The translations under genes were made by a program, and so were the position numbers. Under the pieces are notes generated by a model, which ran no database searches, was not told the origin of the DNA, and worked only from the letters and a program-made list of their open reading frames with translations. This document shows, in pieces, positions 25,658 through 33,440 of a stretch of 48,005 nt of DNA (the stretch's first letter is position 1; every line of letters begins with the position of its first letter). Source of the stretch: Caulobacteraceae bacterium (GTDB lineage Bacteria; Pseudomonadota; Alphaproteobacteria; Caulobacterales; Caulobacteraceae); assembly GCA_947478785.1 (NCBI GenBank), contig CANJXI010000024.1, forward strand, positions 1 to 48,005, read 5' to 3'.

Positions 25658-26410
25658 ATGTCCGATCAGCCGGCCTGGGAGCGGTCGCGCCTGCGTATCC
25701 ACCAGACGCTCGCGCGCGATCTCGGGATGGCGATCCTGGGTGGCGAATACAAGCCCGGCGACAGTCTCGAGGGCGAGATCGAGCGTGCTGGCGAACTCGG
25801 CGTTTCGCGCACGGCCTATCGCGAGGCCTTGCGCATCCTGACCGCCAAGGGGCTGCTTGAGAGCCGTCCAAAGGCCGGAACCCGAGTCTGCGCGCGCGAG
25901 CGCTGGAACCTGCTCGATCCCGAGGTGCTGGGTTGGATGTTCGCCGGTGAGCCGGACGCCGGCTTCATCCAGGACCTGTTCGAACTTCGGGCCGTCATCG
26001 AGCCGGCGGCGTCGGCCTTCGCCGCGCGGCGACGGACTGAGAGGCATCTGAAGACCATGGCCGAAGCCCTGGACAAGATGCGCCGCGAGACCCTGGCGAC
26101 CGTGGAAGGGCGCGCCGCCGATCAGCGATTCCACCACGCGATCCTGGACGCGGCGGGAAACGAGGCCTTGAGGGTTCTCTCGACGTCCGTGGGCGCGGCC
26201 GTGAGCTGGACGACGATGTTCAAGCAGCGGGGCGGCAAGGCGCCCCGGGACGGCACGCCGGAACACTTGCAGGTCTATAAGGCGATCGCCGCGGGGGACG
26301 CCGAGGGCGCCCGGGCGGCCATGTCCGAACTCCTGCGGCTGGCCCTGCGGGACATGGGCCTGCCTCCGGCGCGACCCGCCAACTCGCCACGCCAGGCCAC
26401 ACTGGCTTAG
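25658..26410 (+). CDS. GntR-family regulator, FadR/FCD subfamily
   Basis: A 250-residue regulator. The N-terminal winged helix-turn-helix is recognisable (LGMAILGGEYKPGDSL, then ELGVSRTAYREALRIL). The C-terminal FCD ligand domain shows LFELRAVIEPAASAFAA, the metal-ligand pattern DQRFHHAILDAAGN and EHLQVYKAIAAGDAEGA. It is the last gene of the arabinose unit, 13 bp after the dehydrogenase. It probably responds to a sugar acid or keto-deoxy acid and acts at the divergent promoter region 20244-20336. Confidence 0.88.
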   Translation: MSDQPAWERSRLRIHQTLARDLGMAILGGEYKPGDSLEGEIERAGELGVSRTAYREALRILTAKGLLESRPKAGTRVCARERWNLLDPEVLGWMFAGEPDAGFIQDLFELRAVIEPAASAFAARRRTERHLKTMAEALDKMRRETLATVEGRAADQRFHHAILDAAGNEALRVLSTSVGAAVSWTTMFKQRGGKAPRDGTPEHLQVYKAIAAGDAEGARAAMSELLRLALRDMGLPPARPANSPRQATLA

Positions 26411-26518
26411 CCCGTCGCGACGCAGTCCCCCGCGCGAAGCCATCAGAGGGCTTGCCCGCTTCCCGCGCCGGGTCTAGGCGTGAGGCAACCGTATTAAATC
26501 GGACAAATGGGGTGGAAG

Positions 26519-27655
26519 ATGAGAGCGCTTCTCGCGGCGATCCTTGGCATGGCCCTTTGCGCCGGCGCGCCTGCGAAGGCGCGGCCGATGGCCGATTGTC
26601 CGCTGCGCGACCAGCCCTATTCGGTCGATACGCCGATCATGGACGTGCTCCTGAACCCGGCCGCCAAGAGCGCCCTGGACGGCGAAGCCCCGACCGTGCT
26701 GCAGATCATTCCCGCGCCCTACATGAGCGCGCAGGCGCCCAGCATCAGCAGTGTGCTTACGGCGCGCAGCATGTTCCGGATGGCGCACCTGCCGGATTCC
26801 AGCCTTGCCGCCCTTGACCGGCGCCTGGCGGCGATCCCCGTCACCGCGGCCGACAAGGCGGCCAGGTGCGCGCGCTACGACACCGCGCCCGTCGATCTGG
26901 TCGTGCCCAAGGGCGCGCCTCGCCTCCTGCTGTTCCAGAAGATCACCGGCTTCCGGGACGGCCCGTCGGTGGACGCCGGCAGCGCCGCCATCCGCGACCT
27001 GGCGGCGCGTCACGGCTGGGCGCTGGTGGTCTCCGACAAGGGCGGCGCGATGACGGCCGCGAACCTGCGGAAGTTCGACGCCGTCATCTGGAACAACATC
27101 AGCGGCGACGTCCTGACGGTCGCCCAGCGCAACGCCTTCAGGCGCTATGTCGAGGGCGGGGGCGGGTTCGTCGGCTTCCACGGCTCGGGCGGCGATCCGA
27201 CCTATGCGTGGAGCTGGTATCCGGACACCCTGATCGGCGCGCGCTTCAAGGGCCACGCCATGAATCCGCAGTTCCGCGACGTGCGCGTGGTGGTCGACGA
27301 CCCGAAGAGCGCCATCCTCAGCGGCCTGCCGGCGGCCTGGACCATGAGCGACGAGTGGTATTCGTTCGAGCACAGTCCACGGCCAGCGGGCGCCCACGTC
27401 CTGCTCACCCTGGACGAGGCTACCTACACCCCCCCGATCTCCGATGAATTGCGCATGGGCGACCATCCCATCGCCTGGACCCGGTGCGTGGGCGCGGGCC
27501 GCGCCTTCTATTCGGCGATCGGCCACCGGCCGCAGACCTACGCCGAGCCGCACCATGTCCGGCTGCTTGAAAACGCCATCCTGTGGGCGGCGGGCGCGGG
27601 CGCCACACGCTGCGAGGCCGGCAAGGAGATTCCCCGCGCCACGCCCGGGCGATAG
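26519..27655 (+). CDS. Exported ThuA-like domain protein
   Basis: About 378 residues with a signal peptide (MRALLAAILGMALCAGAPAKA). The ThuA-like (glutamine-amidotransferase-fold) domain covers roughly residues 135-365: LLLFQKITGFRDG, FDAVIWNNISGDVL, YVEGGGGFVGFHG, HPIAWTRCVGAGRAFYSAIGH and the C-terminal ENAILWAAG. Such proteins occur in sugar utilisation loci (name from trehalose utilisation) but their reaction is not known. The ATG at 26519 has GGTGGAAG upstream, better than the ATG at 26507. An N-terminal region of about 110 residues with cysteines (ADCPLRDQ, ARCARYD) precedes the domain. Probably independent of the GntR gene (109 bp gap). Confidence 0.8.
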   Translation: MRALLAAILGMALCAGAPAKARPMADCPLRDQPYSVDTPIMDVLLNPAAKSALDGEAPTVLQIIPAPYMSAQAPSISSVLTARSMFRMAHLPDSSLAALDRRLAAIPVTAADKAARCARYDTAPVDLVVPKGAPRLLLFQKITGFRDGPSVDAGSAAIRDLAARHGWALVVSDKGGAMTAANLRKFDAVIWNNISGDVLTVAQRNAFRRYVEGGGGFVGFHGSGGDPTYAWSWYPDTLIGARFKGHAMNPQFRDVRVVVDDPKSAILSGLPAAWTMSDEWYSFEHSPRPAGAHVLLTLDEATYTPPISDELRMGDHPIAWTRCVGAGRAFYSAIGHRPQTYAEPHHVRLLENAILWAAGAGATRCEAGKEIPRATPGR

Positions 27656-27765
27656 CGCCACCGACGGCTCGCCCCGCCGGATTCCCGCCGCGCGCGGTTT
27701 GACGCCCGCCGCTGGCTGCGTCACCATCCGCCCATGCCCGTTCAGAGGCGCGAGGAAGCCAGGAT

Positions 27766-29511
27766 ATGCTCGATCTCAAGATCACCGGCGGGACCATCGT
27801 CGATGGCACCGGCGCGGCGCGATACGCGGCCGATATCGGCATAAGGGATGGACGGATCGTCCAGATCGGCCAGGTGGACGAGCCGGCCCATCAGACCATC
27901 GAGGCCGGCGGGCGGATCGTCGCCCCGGGTTTCGTGGACGTCCATACCCACTACGACGCCCAGGTCCTGTGGGATCCGACCGTCAGCCCCTCATCATTCC
28001 ACGGCGTCACGACGGTGATCGGCGGCTATTGCGGCTTCAGCATCGCGCCGCTCTCGGAGGAATCCGGCGATTACCTGATCCGCATGCTGTCGCGCGTCGA
28101 GGGCATGCCGCTGGAAAGCCTGCGCGCCTCGGCCGACTGGGGCTGGTCGACCTTCGCCGACTACCTCAGCCGTTTCGAAGGGACGCTGGCGATCAACGCC
28201 GGCTTCCTGGTGGGCCACTCGGCGATCCGCCGCCACGTGATGGGCCCGGCCGCCGTCGAACGGGAGGCCACCCGGGCCGAACTCGACCGGATGAAAGACC
28301 TGGTGCGCGAGTCCATCCGCGGCGGCGCGCTGGGCTTCTCCACGACGCTTTCGCCCTCGCACAACGACCTGGAGGGCGTGCCGGTGCCATCGCGCCACGC
28401 CTCGCGCGAAGAGGTGATGGAGCTCTATTCGGTAATCAGCGAGTTCGAGGGGACCACCGCCGAGATCATCCCCTGCGTCGACTTCACGGCGGACACCTTC
28501 CAGCTGATGACCGACGTTTCGCTGGCCGCCCAGCGGCCGGTGAACTGGAACGCGATCTCGGTCGGACGGGGCACGCCGGTCGAGATGGAGCAGGTCGAGG
28601 CCCGCCTGGCGGCCACCGACTATGCACGCGCGCGCGGCGCGGAGGTCATCGCGCTCGCCCTCGTTCAATCGCCCACACTGCGCATCAACCTGGTGAGCGG
28701 GTTCATCTTCGACGGGCTGGCCGGCTGGGCGCCGTTCTTCCAGTTGCCGATGGATGCGCGCATGGCGACCTTGCGCGATCCGGCGGGGCGCGCGGACCTC
28801 AAGGCCAAGGCCGACGCCGGAACGGGCAATTTCCAAAACCTGGCAAAGTGGGACCGGCTGCGGGTCGAGGAGGTGTTCTGCGACGCCAACCGGAAGTACG
28901 TCGGCCGCTCCATCTCCGACATCGCCGCTGACGAGGGGCGCGACGCCTTCGACGTGTTCGCCGACATCGCCCTGGCCGATGATCTCCGGACGACGTTCAT
29001 GCCACTGCCGGCTGAGGAAAACCTGCAGATGTTCCAGGCCCGCGCAAAGCTGTGGAACGACGACCGCACAGTGGTTGGCGCCTCCGACGCCGGCGCGCAC
29101 CTCGACATGATCGACACCTTCGCGATGGCCACCCACTTCCTGGAAACCAGCGTCAGGAAGTTTCCGGTCGCCACCCTGGAGCAGGCGATTCACCAGCTCA
29201 CCGAAAAGGCCGCGAAACTCGTCGGGCTTCGCGACCGCGGCGTGCTGAAGGAGGGCTATTTCGCCGACATCGTGATCCTGGACGAGGACAAGGTCGCTCG
29301 CGGCGATGTGCACACCCGCGTCGACATGCCGGCCGGCGGCGCGCGCCTCTATGCAGACGCGCAGGGCATCGGCCATGTCATCGTCAATGGCCGCGAAGTG
29401 ATCCGCGACAACCAGTACCTTGGCGTGCCGGCCGGGGCCGTCATCCGGCCGGGCAAGGACACCTACACGGTCGAGATCCCCGCCGCCCGCGCGGCCGCGG
29501 CCGCGGAGTGA
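27766..29511 (+). CDS. N-acyl-D-amino-acid deacylase-like amidohydrolase
   Basis: A 581-residue metal-dependent amidohydrolase of the D-aminoacylase group. Motifs visible are the metal site FVDVHTHYDAQ (residues about 57-67), the metal-ligand Cys in GGYCGFSIAP, VGHSAIRRHVMG and the catalytic Asp in GASDAGAHLDM, then the C-terminal beta-sandwich typical of the family (DIVILDEDKV...VIVNGREVI). No signal peptide, so cytoplasmic. Family members remove acyl groups from D-amino acids, but many homologues act on other N-acyl or carbamoyl compounds. No peptide or D-amino acid genes are adjacent. Confidence 0.85.
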   Translation: MLDLKITGGTIVDGTGAARYAADIGIRDGRIVQIGQVDEPAHQTIEAGGRIVAPGFVDVHTHYDAQVLWDPTVSPSSFHGVTTVIGGYCGFSIAPLSEESGDYLIRMLSRVEGMPLESLRASADWGWSTFADYLSRFEGTLAINAGFLVGHSAIRRHVMGPAAVEREATRAELDRMKDLVRESIRGGALGFSTTLSPSHNDLEGVPVPSRHASREEVMELYSVISEFEGTTAEIIPCVDFTADTFQLMTDVSLAAQRPVNWNAISVGRGTPVEMEQVEARLAATDYARARGAEVIALALVQSPTLRINLVSGFIFDGLAGWAPFFQLPMDARMATLRDPAGRADLKAKADAGTGNFQNLAKWDRLRVEEVFCDANRKYVGRSISDIAADEGRDAFDVFADIALADDLRTTFMPLPAEENLQMFQARAKLWNDDRTVVGASDAGAHLDMIDTFAMATHFLETSVRKFPVATLEQAIHQLTEKAAKLVGLRDRGVLKEGYFADIVILDEDKVARGDVHTRVDMPAGGARLYADAQGIGHVIVNGREVIRDNQYLGVPAGAVIRPGKDTYTVEIPAARAAAAAE

Positions 29512-29672
29512 CGATCGGCGCGGCCGCGTCGCCTGCGGCAGCCAGCCGGTTCTCAGCGGCCCATGAACGGGCGCGACCGCCGCTTGATGCGCCCGCGTGC
29601 GCTGGAGTGCGCCGCCGACTTTGATCGATGACGTCAGCGCCGTCCGCCCGCGGGCCAAGGCCTGACAGCAAA

Positions 29673-29698
29673 GCGCCCGGACCGCGCGGTCCGGGCGC
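29673..29698. terminator. Perfect palindromic hairpin between convergent genes
   Basis: A perfect 26-bp inverted repeat (GCGCCCGGACC and its complement around GCGC) lies between the amidohydrolase end and the receptor end. On the minus strand it is followed by TTTGCT, making it a plausible terminator for the receptor transcript and usable in both directions. Confidence 0.65.
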
Positions 29699-29725
29699 CT
29701 CGATGTCGCGAAATTAGTAGGCGAC

Positions 29726-32131
29726 CTAGTATTCGTAGGTCAGGTCGAGGCCGAAGGTGCGGGCCGGCACGTAGTTGGCCGAACCGAAGATGCTGAGGGT
29801 GCGAAGCGTAAAGGTCGCCTCCTTGTTCTGGGTCAGGTTCTTCACCCAGAGCGCGGCTTCGGCCTTGCCTCCACCGATTGCGATGTCGCGCAGCGCGATC
29901 CGGCCATTCACGTTCCAACTCGCCGAGACGTTCTCGATCCCGGCGAAGGCGGGGATTTTCAGGGTTGGATTCTGGGCGACACTGAATTTCCCATGGAAGG
30001 TGCCGTCCACCCGGGCCCGCAGCGTGGCTTCGCCGAACACCGGTTCGGAGTCGTATTGGCCCGAGAGGCCCCCAGTCCACTTGGCCCGGAGCGCCGGCTT
30101 GTAGTCGCCGCCCGATTGGGCGATCAGCAGCGGGTTCACGTTGCTGAACTTGGTGTCCATGTAGCCCAGGCTACCGCCGACGGTCACACCGTGCATTGGA
30201 AGGGCTGTAGCTTCGAACTCGAAGCCCTTGGCTTTCACCGGCCCGCCCTGGTCGACGATGATGGTTCCCGCCACCGCCGAATTGGGCAGGCTGGGGAAGT
30301 TGTTGGCCCCCTGAGCGGTTTGGAAGTGCTTGTAGGTGGCGTGGTATAGGGCCAGGTTCGTACGCAGCCGGTTTTCGAGGAAGTCGCCCTTGAAGCCGCC
30401 TTCGAAGGACTCCACCGTTTCCGGCAGGAAGTCGATCTGGGCCACCGAGCCGCCCGACACGAACGCGGTCGAGTACTTGCCGTAGAACAGCAGATGCTCG
30501 TCGGGCTTGTAGTTCAGCCCGACCAGGAAGTTCGGCTTGGTCTTGCGGTAGTGGAAGGCGATGGTGGTCAGCGTGGTGGGCGCGGCGGCGGGGTTGAAGA
30601 CGAATTCCCCGTCCTTCTTGTCCTTGGTGATGCGTATGCCGCCAACGACGTCGATCTGTTCGGTGGCGTGCACTTCCACCTGCGAGTAGGCGGCCAGCGA
30701 GGTGGCGCGGTTATAGTTGACACCCTGGCGGCCGAGCAGGATGCCGTTCGGCACGGTCGTCAGGGAGGAACTGGCCGCTATGCCGAGGGGGCCGAAGCGA
30801 TCGTTCGAGTGAAACCCGACGAGGCCGGCGGTGATGGTCAAGAGCTTGGAGTCATAGTTGGCCTGAAGCTCGTCGCTCCATTGCTTGGAATGCACTTCCG
30901 ACGAGGTGGTGATGAAGTTGATCGGCTGGCCGACGCGGGCCGCCGTCAGCCCCAGGAACGCGCCGAACGGCACCGCCTGCTGAGTGAAGATCAGCGAGCT
31001 GAACCCATCGATCGGTGACGCCGAGAACAGGTAGCCATGGCGGTAGGCGGCGATGTTCTTGAACGTCAGGCTGTCGTTCACGACGAAGGTGCTGGTCAGG
31101 CTATGGCCATAGGTGGTCTGTTCGGAGGGGACCGCCCAACCGTTGCTGACGATCTTCGGACGCTTGCCGTCAGGCGCCATGTAGACCGGGGTCGGCTGGC
31201 TGGCGGCTAGCGCGTTGAACAGCGCAAGCACGCCCGGGCCGAGGCCGGCGGCGGCGCCGTTGATGCCGACGAAGCCCGTGCCTTCCGGCGTGTTGCGTTC
31301 CTTGTCGTAGTCGAACTTGTAGACCGTCTTGAAGACGTCGTTCGGCTCGAACTTCAAGGCGCCGAAGAAGGCGTCATCCTTCAGCGTGCCGAGGTACTTG
31401 GGCGAAACGGCGCGGCCCTTGCCCGGGGAGGTGCTGCGGTCCCAGACCACACCGGCGCTGGCGTTCTTGATGTCGCCGCGCTTGTAGCTGTGGACGACGG
31501 TCGCATAGGCGCTGAACGGGCCCATCTCCGGCAGGTTCACGCTGGTGCGGAGGCGAAGCTGGTTATAGTTGCCGACCGTGACCTGCTGCTTGAAGCCGAG
31601 CTGGCCGGTCGGGTCGCGGGTGGTGATGCTGACCGCGCCCGCTGTGGCGTTGCGGCCGAACAGCGTGCCCTGCGGGCCGCGCAGCAGTTCGATCTGGGTG
31701 ACGTCCGGCAGTTCGAAGATCGTGCCGCGCGCCGAGGCGAGATAGACGCCGTCGAGGTACAGCGAGACCTGCTTGTCCGAACCGGCGACGACGCCGTAGC
31801 TGATCGCGCCGCGGATCGAGAACGAGGGCAGCCTGGAGCCGCCGGCGGCGGTGCGGACCATGACGCCCGGCGCCATGCCGGACAGGTCGGACACGCTGGT
31901 GATACGGTTGGTCTGCAGGGCCTCCGACGTCAGCGCGGTGACCGCGATCGGCACGTCCTGCAGGCTCTGCTCGCGCTTCTGGGCGGTGACCACCACCTCG
32001 GCGAGCTGGTTGTTGCTTTCAGCGGCCGCCGCCGCATAAGCGCCCGTCGCAATGCCGAGCGTCGACACAAGCGCCGTGCCCAACAGAAGTTTCCCGCGCA
32101 CACGCGCGGTCCGCCGCGAATTGAAAGTCAT
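29726..32131 (-). CDS. TonB-dependent outer membrane receptor
   Basis: An 801-residue receptor. The signal peptide (LLLGTALVSTLGIATGAYA) leads into the TonB box region LAEVVVTAQKREQSLQDVPI, then the plug with IELLRGPQGTLFGRNATAGA, and a barrel that ends in an aromatic residue (FGLDLTYEY). The ATG at 32131 is preceded by GGGGGAGA; in-frame codons further upstream lack one. About 220 bp without a gene precede it, including an inverted repeat GTTTGC-6-GCAAAC at about 32148-32165 in the likely leader. Neighbouring hydrolase and CoA-transferase genes point to a non-sugar substrate such as an ester or aromatic, but this is only a guess. Confidence 0.9.
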   Translation of the reverse strand: MTFNSRRTARVRGKLLLGTALVSTLGIATGAYAAAAAESNNQLAEVVVTAQKREQSLQDVPIAVTALTSEALQTNRITSVSDLSGMAPGVMVRTAAGGSRLPSFSIRGAISYGVVAGSDKQVSLYLDGVYLASARGTIFELPDVTQIELLRGPQGTLFGRNATAGAVSITTRDPTGQLGFKQQVTVGNYNQLRLRTSVNLPEMGPFSAYATVVHSYKRGDIKNASAGVVWDRSTSPGKGRAVSPKYLGTLKDDAFFGALKFEPNDVFKTVYKFDYDKERNTPEGTGFVGINGAAAGLGPGVLALFNALAASQPTPVYMAPDGKRPKIVSNGWAVPSEQTTYGHSLTSTFVVNDSLTFKNIAAYRHGYLFSASPIDGFSSLIFTQQAVPFGAFLGLTAARVGQPINFITTSSEVHSKQWSDELQANYDSKLLTITAGLVGFHSNDRFGPLGIAASSSLTTVPNGILLGRQGVNYNRATSLAAYSQVEVHATEQIDVVGGIRITKDKKDGEFVFNPAAAPTTLTTIAFHYRKTKPNFLVGLNYKPDEHLLFYGKYSTAFVSGGSVAQIDFLPETVESFEGGFKGDFLENRLRTNLALYHATYKHFQTAQGANNFPSLPNSAVAGTIIVDQGGPVKAKGFEFEATALPMHGVTVGGSLGYMDTKFSNVNPLLIAQSGGDYKPALRAKWTGGLSGQYDSEPVFGEATLRARVDGTFHGKFSVAQNPTLKIPAFAGIENVSASWNVNGRIALRDIAIGGGKAEAALWVKNLTQNKEATFTLRTLSIFGSANYVPARTFGLDLTYEY

Positions 32132-32350
32132 GATGGTCTCCCCCGAGGTTTGCCTTAGAGCAAACTTATGTCCCAACGGTAATCTTTTGGGGGCGATTTG
32201 CAAGTCGTATCCTCGATCCAAACGAGCGGGAATTTGACGCACGCCCCGGTCAATGCGGATCGGGGACGCGAGCATGGCGAGCGGCGCCAATGTGAGGTTG
32301 TATTCGCCTAACAGCGCGAGGCGCGGATAAGGATTGGAGGCAAAGGGGCC

Positions 32351-33271
32351 TTAGCTAACCGCGCCCCGAGCCCTGGCCAGCGCCCACGCGCCCATCTGCG
32401 CCAGCGCCTTGTCGGCGGTGTCCACCATGCCGAGGAAGCCCGCGAAGCCGTGGACCATGCCCTCGTACACATGGGCCTCCACATCGACACCGGCCGCCCA
32501 GAGCTTCTCGCCGTAGGCCAGGCCCTCGTCCCGCAGCGGATCGTGGCTGGCGACACCGATGAAGGCGGGCGGCAGGCCGGCCAGGTTTCCCTCGAGGGCC
32601 GGTGCGATCAGCGGGTCCGCAAAGGCGGCCTCGCCCGCGTAGTGGTTCCAGAACCAGGCCATGTCGCGGCTGCTGAGAATATAGTTGAGCGGGCCGTTTT
32701 CCCGGTGCGAGAGGGTGTCCAGGCTGGGATCAAGGGCCGGATAGATGAGAATCTGACCGGCGATGGCGGGACCGCCCTCGGTCCGCGCGCGCAGCGTGGC
32801 GGCCGCCGCTAGGTTGCCGCCTGCGCTGTCGCCCCCGACCAGCAGGGGGCCGCCCGACGCGCCGGCCCAGGCCACCGCCTGCATCACGTCGTCCAGCGCC
32901 GCCGGATAGGGATGCTCCGGCGCCAGCCGGTAGTCCACGCTCACCACCCGGCAATGAGAGGCCGCGGCGAGGGTCGCGGCCGGCGGGTGGCTGGTCTCCA
33001 GGTCGCCGAACACCCAGCCGCCGCCGTGCATGTAGACGATCGTCCCGATCACTTCCCCGTTCGGGGTGTAGACGCGCGCCAGAACGGGATGGGCTCCCGG
33101 GATCTCGATATCCTGGATGTCGGCGAGGGCGGGAATCTCGCGCGGCGGGCGGGCGGAGCCCATGGCCGCGACCAGGGCCCGCGCGTCGGCGGGCTCGCCA
33201 TCGCTGAACGCCGGGAGGTTCGCTTCGCGGGACGCCTGCATGATGGTCTCGATGACCGGATGAAGCCCCAT
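32351..33271 (-). CDS. Alpha/beta hydrolase, hormone-sensitive lipase family
   Basis: A 306-residue cytoplasmic esterase with no signal peptide. Motifs are the HSL oxyanion signature MHGGGWVFGD, the nucleophile elbow LVGGDSAGGN, the Asp region GVASHDPLRDEG and the catalytic His in GMVHGFAGFLG. The ATG at 33271 has GGAGAC upstream; a further in-frame ATG at 33319 lacks a site. Likely hydrolyses short-chain or aryl esters. It lies downstream of no obvious partner and diverges from the CoA-transferase gene. Confidence 0.87.
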   Translation of the reverse strand: MGLHPVIETIMQASREANLPAFSDGEPADARALVAAMGSARPPREIPALADIQDIEIPGAHPVLARVYTPNGEVIGTIVYMHGGGWVFGDLETSHPPAATLAAASHCRVVSVDYRLAPEHPYPAALDDVMQAVAWAGASGGPLLVGGDSAGGNLAAAATLRARTEGGPAIAGQILIYPALDPSLDTLSHRENGPLNYILSSRDMAWFWNHYAGEAAFADPLIAPALEGNLAGLPPAFIGVASHDPLRDEGLAYGEKLWAAGVDVEAHVYEGMVHGFAGFLGMVDTADKALAQMGAWALARARGAVS

Positions 33272-33440
33272 GACAGTCTCCGTGTTTTCCCTTTCCGGAT
33301 ATGACGTTCGCCGTGTCATCGGTCCAGTGCGCGTGCGCCGAATCCCACCCGTCGGCGCGGATGGCCCTACCAGCAGCGGCCAGCCACAGGTACGAGGATC
33401 GGCGTAATCACGTCGTCAAACGGAGCCGGAGCAGGAATCC

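Noticed and set aside
27994-29658. 554-codon minus-strand frame opposite the amidohydrolase
   Set aside because: Composition typical of an antisense shadow and no recognisable domain.
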